From the NCBI GenBank assembly GCA_029378245.1, contig JARKIF010000009.1, positions 1,302,001 to 1,366,000 on the forward strand: a stretch of 64,000 bases of DNA, in the 5' to 3' direction. Shown here one piece after another: positions 43,979-53,513 of this stretch. Numbering within the stretch: position 1 is the first letter of the stretch; each line of letters opens with the position of its first letter. Below the pieces are notes generated by a model. It saw only the letters and a list, made by a program, of their open reading frames with translations. It was not told the origin of the DNA and ran no database searches. Source of the stretch: Roridomyces roridus (lineage: Eukaryota > Basidiomycota > Agaricomycetes > Agaricales > Mycenaceae). Both the position numbers and the translations under genes were made by a program.

Positions 43979-45232
43979 TTAAGCAGCGGCCACCATGCGA
44001 GCCGCAAAGTTGCGATCTCCCAGCTCGGTTGGGGCTGCAGGCGGCCCACGGGGCTGCCTCGTAGGTTGGCTCGCCAACCTGAGGCCTGCCTTGCGGCCCA
44101 CAGAAGTCGGGTGGCCGATTCCAAGCGCTGCGGGATTGGCCTTGGGTGCGTCTTTGGGAGGAGAGACGCTCATCTCGGGGGTTGTCGGGGGCGAGTTGGA
44201 CGCGACGGACTCGGAGGAAGAGCTTGCAGAGTCCGCGTCGTCGTTTTCACCCTCGGAAGTATCAATGGTAACGGCAGGCATGGGTTGAGCAGCCACGCCA
44301 TTGAAGTGAAGAGGTTGGGGGCGGGATTTGCTGACGTTTGCGGCAGGAGTGACGGCCGGAGGAGGAGAGAGGCGGCGTTCTCCGGGAGGCGGCGAGGTGC
44401 GCAGAGCAGCGGGACGGTTGGCGCCTCTCAAAACAGAGTTGTTGTTTCCGCCACGACGCCAGTTGGAGGCAGACTCGGACTTGGAAGTGGCAGGAGTATT
44501 CCCACCGAGGGATGTACCGCCGCTGATGACAGTGGTAGTGGGTGCATCGTAGTCGGTCGAAATGTTTCCCATGGGACGAACGCCAAACTTTCCGCCAAGA
44601 GCAGCGGTCATCGGCACCTGGTCCTCATTCTGGCGGGCGGCACCGTGACGCATCTGGGCGTTGAGGGTCGCACCGCGCAGATCAAAGGACCCAGTGGGCC
44701 CCGCAGTCGCAGGAGGATTAAAGTTGGGGCGTCTGGGGTTCTGGCTTTGCGCAAGAAGCTGGGCTTGATATTGCTGAGCTTGGATAGCCTGGGAATACAT
44801 TGAAGCCATGTCTTGTCGGAATAGAAAAAAGAGGCCATACCTGCATTCTGAGGATTTCAATCTGCATCATCTGCATCTGGAGCGCCTGGGCCTGAGCCTG
44901 GTTGGGGGGTTGCCCACCTAAAAGCAGGACTGAAGGGTCCGAGGTGCGCGTTTGCTTCCTGCTGCTGCATGAAGCGGTTGTTGGGACCATCGACAGCGGC
45001 TGTCATGGGCATGGTCCTACTGGGTCCGCGGTTGACGAACACACTCTGGGCATACTGAGGCTGTTCGTCTTCCTCGGAGAAGATGGAAGAAGGGTGAAGA
45101 TTGATACGAGGGATGTTGAAGCTTGCTCCAGGAGCGGCGGTTTGTGGGATGTTGGATCGCACACCTCCGGTGCGAAGGCCAGAGAGAAGAGAAGCAGCGG
45201 TTTGGATTGGGGGCCGATGTGTTAGCAGACAT
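43979..45232 (-). CDS. Disordered conserved protein, unknown function
   Basis: The start at 45232 gives MSANTSAP then, one base out of frame, IQTAASLLSGLRTGGVRSNI. It continues with PRINLHPSSIFSEEDEQPQY, VFVNRGPSRTMPMTAAVDGP, NNRFMQQQEANAHLG, a Gln/Met-rich helix (QAQALQMQMMQIEILRMQ), PATAGPTGSFDLRGATLN, VPMTAALGGKFGVRPMG, and a long Pro/Ser/Asp-rich tail to FAARMVAAA* (43979). 'PMTAA(V/L)' occurs twice and may be a short linear motif. I recall similar proteins only from basidiomycetes, without an assigned role. A run of five G at 45209-45213 (four expected) breaks the frame after SAP. Confidence 0.65.
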
Positions 45233-45399
45233 GGTGGGTTTAAGAGTGAAATTAGAATAAGAGCAGACTGGAAAGAGAAGAAATGAAAAGGATGGGTCGA
45301 AGTGGGAAGAGAGAGAGTCGGACACGGCTGTAACCATCACAAATCATCCCCGTATAACTGACATGCTATGCTACACTTTCATGGACTCGTCTGCAGCTT

Positions 45400-46087
45400 T
45401 TAAAGATACTTCTTTGCACTAGCTCTAACCCTTGTATCGAATACTGCACTACGGACGGGCGTATGCGCCGTGTGGAAAGGATTCAACATCGTCTGGGCAC
45501 AGTCAAAGATGGTCCGTCGGAGACATCAGCCCGCGCACCTTGACATAGAGCTCCCAAACATCGGTGAAGAACGCCTTGATTCCGTCGTCATTCTTGCCCT
45601 CGTGGAGCAGGAGGAATTTCATGTCTGAAACCGCGGCGTTCCAGATAGATGGATGGGGAACAAGGTTGAAAACACCTACTTCCCGGGGTGACAAAGGCAG
45701 AAACTGTCCATTCGTTGAATTTGTCCACCGACTTGAAATACCTGCGAGCATGAGCCGAGTTGGGAGTGCGCGCCTGCATGAAATTGCATACATGGTGGTC
45801 TGCGTTTTCATTGCATCCTCAATCACATCGAGACTGGCATTGGCTATCATTTGTATAACATGCCGGTCCTGACCGCCTCCCATTCTCACAGTCCCGCTAG
45901 ATGTTTGGTGCGCCGAGCTGGAGGCGCCAGAGAGAGCAGTCAAAGTTCCCGCAAACGCAGAAGTGGACCAATTCGGGAGGTTCCCGGCCAAAGGAGACGA
46001 CACAGTCGATGTTGGCCGCGTGGAATAGAAAGTCAGGGAATAAAGCGGTGTGTCTGAAGGGCTCAGCAGGTAAAGATGATGGCTCAT
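45400..46087 (-). CDS. TRS20: TRAPP subunit TRAPPC2/Trs20 (sedlin)
   Basis: The start at 46087 gives MSHHLYLLSPSDTPLYSLTF, the longin-fold opening of sedlin. After a Ser-rich insert come DRHVIQMIANASLDVIEDAM, TTMYLKSVDKFNEWTVSAFV, MKFLLLHEGKNDDGIKAFFT, DVWELYVKTMLNPFHTAHTP and VRSAVFDTRVRASAKKYL* (stop 45400). The KNDDGIK.FF.DV and NPF blocks are diagnostic. Trs20 is an adaptor in TRAPP complexes, which tether ER-to-Golgi vesicles and activate Ypt1. Introns split VDKFNEW and YVK-TMLNPF. It is divergent from BET1, 157 bp apart. Confidence 0.93.
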
Positions 46088-46244
46088 GGCAAGACGCGCA
46101 CCAGTGGCATCAATATTCCCAATCAGGCCTTACACGTTACCGCTCGCCGCCATGGCTCAAAGGTAACGTCCTGCCCGTCCCAATCCTCAGCTCTCATTTC
46201 GACTCAGAAGAGGCCAGCCCTCCCTCCACAACCGTCTCTCCCTC

Positions 46245-46705
46245 ATGGCCTCCTCAAATCCCCCTTCAGGCCGTTCTTCTCCGTACAGAGACCAAGAACC
46301 CACCGGCCACCGCTTCGCCGACGACCTAGAAGGTCAAAACGACGAGCAGCTCGAGGGCCTGAGTGCAAAAGTAAAGTTACTCAAGGATGTGCGTGAGTCT
46401 GTCCTTATGTCCGACAAACCGAATTCCCAACCAACTGTCCACAGATCACAATTGGCATTGGGAACGAAGTCCGCGAGTCGACAAAGCAGCTCAGCGAAAT
46501 GGTCAGCATCTTGCCTTGCTTTCGCCCCAAAATGCTCACTCGTCTCAGAACGACGCCTTTGCAGAAACATCATGGCATACTCGGCGGGACTTTCAGAAGG
46601 ATGAACAACATGGCAGCGCGACAAGGGTGCCAATGGCTATGGTATATCGTATTTCTTGTAATCGTCTTCTGGTTCTTCATCGTCGTCTGGTGGTTCCGAC
46701 GATGA
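46245..46705 (+). CDS. BET1: ER-Golgi SNARE Bet1, one-base frame break
   Basis: The start at 46245 (MASSNPPSGRSSPYRDQEPT) is followed by NDEQLEGLSAKVKLLKD, ITIGIGNEVRESTKQLSEM, NDAFAETS and GILGGTFRRMNNMAARQGCQ, then a single C-terminal anchor (WLWYIVFLVIVFWFFIVVWW-FRR*), stop 46705. This is the standard Qc-SNARE layout of Bet1: a SNARE helix followed by a tail anchor. The segments NDAFAETS and GILGGTF are in different frames; one extra base at 46571-46575 explains it. Bet1 works with Sed5, Bos1 and Sec22 in fusion of COPII vesicles, the step that TRAPP tethers. Confidence 0.88.
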
Positions 46706-46718
46706 CCACTAATCTACT

Positions 46719-48584
46719 CTACGTCTCTGTGCGAAGCTGCGCATTCCCAATCTCCCAAACCATCCGCCGACGCAGATACAAAATGTCCTTTTGTGCAAAG
46801 TTGAAAGTTTCTTCACCCCGAGAAAGCGATTCCAAGAATTGGCAGGTGAAAACCCCACAGTCAAACCCATTCTCTTGCCATGGAGTGTCCTCGGACGAAT
46901 AGTCCTCCCACCCAGTAAAATCGAAAGGCGTCTTCTTTTTGTTACGGTGCTCTGCATCGACATATTGTCGGAGAAGCTGGATAGAACCATGAGCATAAGC
47001 ATCACAAAGGAAAATTGAACTTGCCTTGAAGACCCGATGCCGCGCTTCGTGCATGCTATCAAACGATTCTATTCTCTTTTGACGAAAGTTGATGGCTGCC
47101 GCCGTCCAATGCACATTATTGTGGTTGACGGGAATGAGAATCGTGTCTTTGCTGAAAATGTCGATCTGTGAAAAGAGAAAATGAGCTTGGGTCGTATTGA
47201 AAGACGGAAGCGAACCTTTTTCGTCCACTTGGCCAGACGACCCTTCTCATAACCGTCCTTCTCCAATTTCGTCCAAAAAAAGGTGCTAAAGTAGTGCACA
47301 TCCAAAGGCTTCTTGGCCTTGGCGTTGCCGCTGGGATTTTCTTTGCAGGCATCCGAGCGTCCCAAGATGAGCGCACCATAAAAGTTGACCACTTCATCGT
47401 TGAGCCACGTAAGGGGTTTCAACCGCTGAATATCCTGGTCCGAGACCTGCTCTCTCGCATATTTGGAGATGACACCACGCTTCTTGAACAGCGCAGAAAC
47501 TTCCTCTTCCTCTTTCGGCGGGAGAGCCGATGGGAGCGGTGGACGACGTAAGCGCCGCTCAAGCTCGTCGTCCTTGGTGCGGTATCGGAATTGGAGTTGG
47601 TTTATTGATGGTGTGAGAGGTCGCAGAGGCTTGGGTCCGTTCAGAGTCGCCTGTGCCTTCTCGATGGCGCGTCGCAAAAAGTCGGTATCATCATCAGGAT
47701 TCGCCTTGGTCTGCCGACTCAAGTCGGTCATTGAAGACGATCGAGAGCGCATATATCGTTTAATCAACGCCTGCTTCTTCATGAAGCCTTTGAATGTAGA
47801 GAAATCGGAACTATAGCCTGTGGTACATGTCATTCAAAGTCTTGGTCCGGTGAGGTCGAACGTACCGTTTCGCTGATTCAGAACATACAGCTCCTTCAAG
47901 AGTTCTTCCCGCGCCCCCGCCACTGCGGCTTGGACGTGCATTTTATGCTGTCCTCAGTCAGAGAGGAACAAGGGAAAGGGCGTGGAACACACCTTCTTTG
48001 CAAAAATATGATTCCGAGTAGCGCGTTTGTGCTGCCGGCGAACCGACTCCCTCTGGCGGCGCAGCTGCTCATCAATCTCAGGGTATGGCGTTTGCGTGTT
48101 CGCGGTGGATGGCCACGGTATGGACGCAGCCTCTGACGGAGGGTTGGAGAACAAGAATGGGCGAGGTGGCGACAGAGGCTTGTCCACGTCGGAGCGTGAT
48201 GAATTTGGGGATTCTGGTGGTGTAGGCAAGGGTAGTTCTGTTGGTAGTTTCACTGGTAGAGGAGCGGGAATATCGTTGTTGTGCAGGGGCAAGGTCGGCG
48301 TTGGTGCTGGTACGTGTCAGACATCCATCGAGGCGACATAGTAAGGTGGGCGCACCAGAGCTGAATAAGGTCTCGAGGACAAGGTCGACCGTGCCCGTCG
48401 CAAAGGACCACCCATTCTTGAGACCCGTCTTAAAGTGGTCTGCCCAGCGCGCCCGGAGCCGTTCGGCATTGCTGCCACCAGGGCTCGGAGTACTGCCATC
48501 AGGTCCACGCATGGCGAGCCTTGGTTGTTTTGCAGGGCGCTCGTTGCTTTCGTCTCCAATGCATTTGCGAGTGCGTGCGTTCAT
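46719..48584 (-). CDS. ULP1: SUMO protease Ulp1 (SENP type, C48 peptidase)
   Basis: The start at 48584 gives MNARTRKCIGDESNERPAKQ, then a disordered basic and Ser/Pro-rich N-terminus (PPRPFLFSNPPSE). A helical region follows (EEEEVSALFKKRGVISKYAR), then the catalytic domain: LKPLTWLNDEVVNFYGALIL, HYFSTFFWTKLEKDGYEKGR, DIFSKDTILIPVNHNNVHWT, RIESFDSMHEAR, and WQENGFDCGVFTCQFLESL. The triad is His in VHWT, Asp in FDSM and Cys in DCGVF, with the oxyanion Gln in WQENG. Ulp1 matures SUMO and removes it from targets, in yeast at nuclear pores. The stop at 46719 lies only 13 bp from that of BET1 (convergent). Confidence 0.92.
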
Positions 48585-48685
48585 AAAGTAGCAAGCAGAA
48601 GACAAGATCAATTTATCGTATTACATAATAGCTGCTTCCAAAAAAATATCCAGCGCGACTCGACTCTTTGTCAATTCCTGTGGCC

Positions 48686-49753
48686 TCAATGCCACATGTC
48701 TCCAACCTGACAGCTATCCAGCGGCGAGAATGTGTGAAGAGACCGAAGGGCCTCGTAGTCGTCCAACCCACCCGCGCCGTTCGCCATGGCCAACGTTAGG
48801 GCAGCAAGCGCTTTTTCGGACCGTGAAGACGGTATTTGGGCGGCGGACGCGGGTGGTAATGCAAGAGAGACAATCGATGAATTTGCGGAATGCGAGAGCG
48901 TGGGTGCCATTGAGTCGTCGTCGGAAAGATACAGAGAAGGACTCGAGTCGCATGTGGTGGTGCCGCCTGGCGACGAAGAGCGCTCGCTCGGTGAATGGTG
49001 TGGTTTGGTCTGGACGAGGCCGACAGACGATGACCTCTGTTTCCCACGGCCAATGAAAATGTTTTCGCCAGCGAATATCTGGACGTCGTCGTCCGACTCG
49101 TCTGAATCATGCTGGGCGTCAGAACGAGAGGGATGCGCCAGAGAACTTCGTCGGCCCCTCCGTTGTGCTTCTTTTACTTTCATGTGCACCGTCGACCGCA
49201 ATCTCCTCGATTCATACACCCGCATGCTCTTCACAAAACTGTCTCCATTGTCTGCGACCGTCTGTTGCAGCTGGAAAAACGCTTCGGAACGTTGACGCGC
49301 CAAACGGGCACTGGTTTCCGAGTCCAAGTTGAGAGCATCGTCTACTGAGTGGTTGGTGGCGCGCCGCGTTGTATTTCGGTCCACGGCGGGATTAGTGCGG
49401 GGGAATATATGGAATTCGGCAGACGATGCAGCGAACGCTGGAGTCGGCGGGGAGACTTGAATTGGGCTAGAATACGAAGAGGGACCGGCATCCACATCCA
49501 TCGAGTCGGACTGTACAGCACCATTAGAACGAGAAAATCACCCAAAGTGAAAAAATCCAACAGAGATATCTCGTCTCCTCCGTTTGCCTCTCCTCCACTT
49601 GTCCACGTCCCATTTCTGAGAAGACGTGAGGTCTGGGCTAGCAGATCGGAATGGCTGGGGATGTGCTCTCTTCATCGCAACGCGCCAGGAGTCCCCGGGA
49701 GAACGAGGAGAGGCCGAATGCGATCTGCATTGGTGCTTTCGCGCAGACGCCAT
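48686..49753 (-). CDS. Ser-rich hypothetical protein
   Basis: The start at 49753 gives MASARKHQCRSHSASPRSPG. An intron beginning GTTGG after RRRRDIS joins to SDSMDVDAGPSSYSSPIQVS. The central part has a charged helix (LARQRSEAFFQLQQTVADNG, SFVKSMRVYESRRLRSTVHM) and basic KVKEAQRRGRRSS. A Ser/Asp-rich stretch follows, then a C-terminal block (SEKALAALTLAMANGAGGLD, DYEALRSLHTFSPLDSCQVG-DMWH*, stop 48686). Short conserved N- and C-terminal motifs around disorder suggest a nuclear regulatory protein. No family recognised. Confidence 0.6.
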
Positions 49754-49961
49754 GAGGGTGTGAGCCAGACGAATACACGCTCAGGAAAAGACTGAGGAGA
49801 CGAAGATGGAGGAGAGTGATCTCTTATATGTCATCAATCCCAGTTTGGTCTACACGAATCACAGTGACTACAAGTCCGGAATAAATACGAGATGAGAAAG
49901 GCCGTGCATCCGATAAAACAGGAGTCGCATCGGCGTACTCTCCACCGAGTCAGGCAGATCC

Positions 49962-52666
49962 TCATTTCGCGACTTGCGCAAGATCTGGCAGACTGGTCAA
50001 TGGCGTCAAACATGTCCGCTCTCGACTTACTTGATCCAAGAGACGCGGTCCAAGGGTAGCAAGCCGTTCCTTCATCACGTCAAAGTATTGGCCGCTTCTG
50101 GCGCCGCCGCAGACGGCCTTTAAATCAGCACAAAGATTCAATGTGAACGGCGTAGAAATCATGAAGCGCGCTAGAATAAATGAGGCAAGTCTTGCGGAGA
50201 ATAGAACCGACTAACTAGATGTGGGGTCCGCCCGGAGGAGCCGTATGAGCGCAGAGCATATCGTCGGGCATACGAGCAGCGCGAGGGGTTCTTGTTCGCC
50301 AGCGTAGTGATTTCTGAGGATTAATGCCAAACAATCTCCTAGATGTCGCCAAGCTTGAGCGCAGGATAACGGACTGCACAGGGCCTGAGATGTCGTGATA
50401 TAATGCGCAAAACTGGCTGGACCTATTCTCAGTGAATGTCAAGAATCAAGGGTACAACTTACACGCAACAGCCAAATCAGGTAATGCTGCTCTAACCACA
50501 AACTGTGATACAACTTCTCGACTGTCGTCCGAGCAAGAAGGATCGCGTCTGGCCGCTGAGAACGCCGTGAGAACAGCATCGGCAAGGATCCTGGACTGCA
50601 ACTGGGACGCGCTCTCTTGTGACACCAAATCGAGGATCTTGGAAAGTACAGGCGAAATCGACTGTCGCAAGAGACATCCTGGTGTCTGACTGAACCAGAT
50701 GATGATGGCAAAGTGCAATGCAGACCGAATAAAATTCAGCGTACGGGCATCAGGTGCCATATCTCTGCGAGGACGGTCAGTTTTTCGCAATAAAAAGTAA
50801 GAAACTCACATAGTGACGCATTTCTTGACACGAAGAATACCTGTCAAGATGAGTATGGAAACGAGTAAAACAAACAGATGGAACCTACGCTCGTCCAGTC
50901 GAGCAGGAAAGCGTAGAAGACTGTCCCCCTGGATCTGCGTTAAACATACACGTAGTGTATCTGCATCGACCAAGCTCAACGCCTCGAGAATATATTCATC
51001 AACTAGCGGCCGAGTGAGAAAAAATCCACTGAAAGAGCAAGTAAGTCTCACCGCAGTGCTCTTCGTTGGTGTCTCCCACCATTACGAATAGACTGAGAAG
51101 ATATTTGCAGATCCCAGATATTATCCAACGTTCATCTTCTTTTTTTGCCAACAACAGAGTATTCAAGGACTCGATTGAGTGATAACATGCTTGGGAAATC
51201 ACCGCCATGGGTACTGACGAAGGAAGAGCCGGGTATGCTGTGGAAAAAGAGAGAACAATGTGATGAAGCACGCGCTGCAATCTTGCTGTGAGAAAGATGA
51301 AACCAGAGTAAGGGAGTACTGACCAGAATCGCGATACAAGAAGAAGTGGAAACACTCATACAACTAGATTCCTCCAGAAAAGATGGTGCCGAGACGTGCA
51401 GAAGCCACGTCGAGGTCTGGGGAGCGTTAGACGGAGGCGTATTAGAAGCAGACGAACTCACGAGAAAGACGATGCTCTCCGCATCAGCTACGCGATGGTC
51501 GTCCCAAGTCTCCCAGCACCAAGATACAGTATCTCCCCATCGGAGAAGCATTGTTTGCGCAGGGTCCAGCGCATCCGGTGGTGCGACTAATTGCAGCGAA
51601 GCTACGGTATCCTCTGGATGGAGCACATTTTGTAGTATGCTGAGGAGCGATCCAAGAGTATGGGGGCGCAAATGAGAACCTCGGCGATAGTTGGTAGCCT
51701 AACGAGGTCAATGAATTGTCGGAGTGGAGAAGAGACAAGACCGTACTGCAAACAATGCGATAATCATTGCACAGTTCAAGCGTTCCTGAATCGCAAGTTC
51801 GTCACCAGCGCGGCTAGCTGAAAAACCCGTGGCGGTACGAGTTTGTGCGACACATCGGTTCAACACTTCCTCCATCGAGTGCGGCGTCCTTGTACGCCTA
51901 TGAAATTCTCGTCAACGGAAATAGCGGAGACGCACTGGATTGGAGAAATTTCTGGACGCAGACAGGGACCCAGTACAAACGCAGCGTATGAAAGCCGCAA
52001 AGCGAGTCTCTTTGCAGCAGAAGAGGCTTTGTCGGAAGCGACGAGTTCTATCACCGAACTCCACTCTGCTGTCTCACTAATTGGTGTCAGCAAACTAGAA
52101 TGGATGCGGACGAACAAGGTAGTTGAGAAGCAGCTCGGAGACCGTCTTCGGCAGCCACAGGAAACAGAGGGCTTGCGAAATCGACCGAGACCCCGCTGGC
52201 AATCGGAACAACAGCATCACCCAGTTTGAAAAGGATTACATCGACCCAGCAGACAACTGCGCTTGAAGGACCTGGGGCCAAGGATTGTGCAGCAATTTGG
52301 TTGAATATTTTCCTGTGTTCGAACAGGGCAGTGAGAAATGCGACATCCACTGTGTCCGTCAGTTTCAAGACAATGTCCATGGAGAGATGTCGCACCAAGT
52401 TGCGCGAAATCGTTCAGTCTCTTAGATGAGTCGTCATTGGGGGTGTGTACACTGTCTAGAAAACAGATGATAGCAGTGGAAGCCTCGGAAATCACGGCGT
52501 GAAGCTCTGTGTCCTGTTCAACGGCCTGTGGATCTGTCACTTCGATGTGCTGTATGTCATGGATAGCAGTCGCGATGGTTTTGGATGTCTCGAGGTTGAG
52601 TGCGTGAAAGTGGTCGAGGAATGGGTCAATCTCAAGGACCTCGGATTCAGATTCAGTGTCGCTCAT
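49962..52666 (-). CDS. Large all-helical hypothetical protein
   Basis: The start at 52666 gives MSDTESESEVLEIDPFLDHF-HALNLETSKTIATA, an acidic opening then helices. About ten exons follow, with stretches such as DIVLKLTDTVDVAFLTALFE, HRKIFNQIAAQSLAPGP, SLLSILQNVLHPEDTVASLQ, EYILEALSLVDADTLRVCLT, HFAIIIWFSQTPGCLLRQSI, and QFVVRAALPDLAVA. The end is placed at TSLPDLAQVAK* (49962). Leu/Ala-rich helical repeats suggest an alpha-solenoid (HEAT/ARM-like) protein of about 750 residues. I do not recognise the family. Exon boundaries were only partly worked out. Confidence 0.5.
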
Positions 52667-53288
52667 GGTGGCGTGATCAAAGACGCGTTCAATTATGTAC
52701 ATCCGACGCGTCAACACATGTTACGAATCCGAGTTTACGAGGAATCGTCTTTACACACCTCCTTCCTTACCAACCGTCCATCAGCCAGCCTAGCAACTCT
52801 TGTTCAAGTGACCTCGTCCTACCCCGTAAGGAAAATAATCTTATCATTTTTGATTATCTGGCTAATATCTGGCCTTCCATCTGCCTCGAGGTGGCATGTC
52901 GGGGCCCGGTATGATTTTGGGGGTCTCCGAGCGATCTTTGCTCGTCCATCCTCGCCTTTTCCTTTGATAAGTACCGTAGACGACACCCTCCCGCGGGCTC
53001 TGAACCCAGGCATGAACCCAGTCCTTTAGGCTTTGGCCTCCTATGCGCACAACCTTTATAAAGTCAGTCACCACTGGACCTGAACCCTCTGGCCCTGGGG
53101 CTCTGCCATCGTCTCAAGTATTAGGCCTCATTGACCCAACCTCTCGTGTGTCCACTATCGAGTAGTACATGGATCGTATTTATACGTATACTATGGATGG
53201 GGAACGACGAGAACCTTCTATTAGGTTCAACATTGTTCCATCTGCGTCCACTCGCTCCTTGACTGCGCGAGTCTGTGTTGAGTCTGTG
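52667..53288. other. Gene-free stretch before the retrotransposon
   Basis: About 620 bp without a supported gene. It should contain the promoter of the helical gene. On the minus strand, near 53160-53235, is a short TG...CA-ended sequence that begins TGTTGAACC and carries a TATA-like TATAAATA; it resembles the start of the copia LTR (TGTTGAAG). It might be a fragment of the older copia element, but no second copy was found. Confidence 0.35.
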
Positions 53289-53293
53289 CACAG
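53289..53293. repeat. Target-site duplication (left), CACAG
   Basis: CACAG immediately outside the left LTR equals CACAG at 58115-58119 outside the right LTR. A 5-bp duplication is the norm for copia integrases and marks the exact element ends. Confidence 0.9.
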
Positions 53294-53513
53294 TGTAGAA
53301 GAATAGACTCAGTCGTAGTTGGGAGAAACGACTCGTATTAGTAGCTACCTGTAGAAGAATAGACTACTGAATGTAAGTACTGGATAAATAAGAAAGGGGA
53401 CGGGCGCACCTCAGTCGTAGTTGGGAGAAACGACTGAGGTGCGCTGTGACGCCCCTATGTGGTATTTGTACCCCGCCGCACGCCATCATTGATCCCGGCC
53501 CGGGTCTTCAACA
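53294..53513 (-). repeat. 3' LTR of the copia element (220 bp)
   Basis: It begins TGTAGAAG and ends TTCAACA on the plus strand, and so TGTTGAAG...CTTCTACA on the element's coding strand. It has the same sequence as the other LTR except for one A (AAA versus AAAA near 53387). It contains two copies of TGTAGAAGAATAGACT (53294-53309, 53350-53365) and two hairpins with an identical loop (53311-53333 and 53404-53444). Confidence 0.95.
53404..53444. repeat. Perfect 15-bp hairpin inside the LTR
   Basis: GCGCACCTCAGTCGT (53404-53418) and its exact complement ACGACTGAGGTGCGC (53430-53444) enclose an 11-nt loop AGTTGGGAGAA. A shorter 6-bp version with the same loop lies at 53311-53333. The same pair is present in the other LTR (58005-58045). 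Confidence 0.9.

Noticed and set aside
53160..53235. TG...CA sequence with a TATA-like motif as a solo LTR
   Set aside because: No second copy, no target duplication, and only 6-7 bp resemble the copia LTR start. Kept only as a remark.
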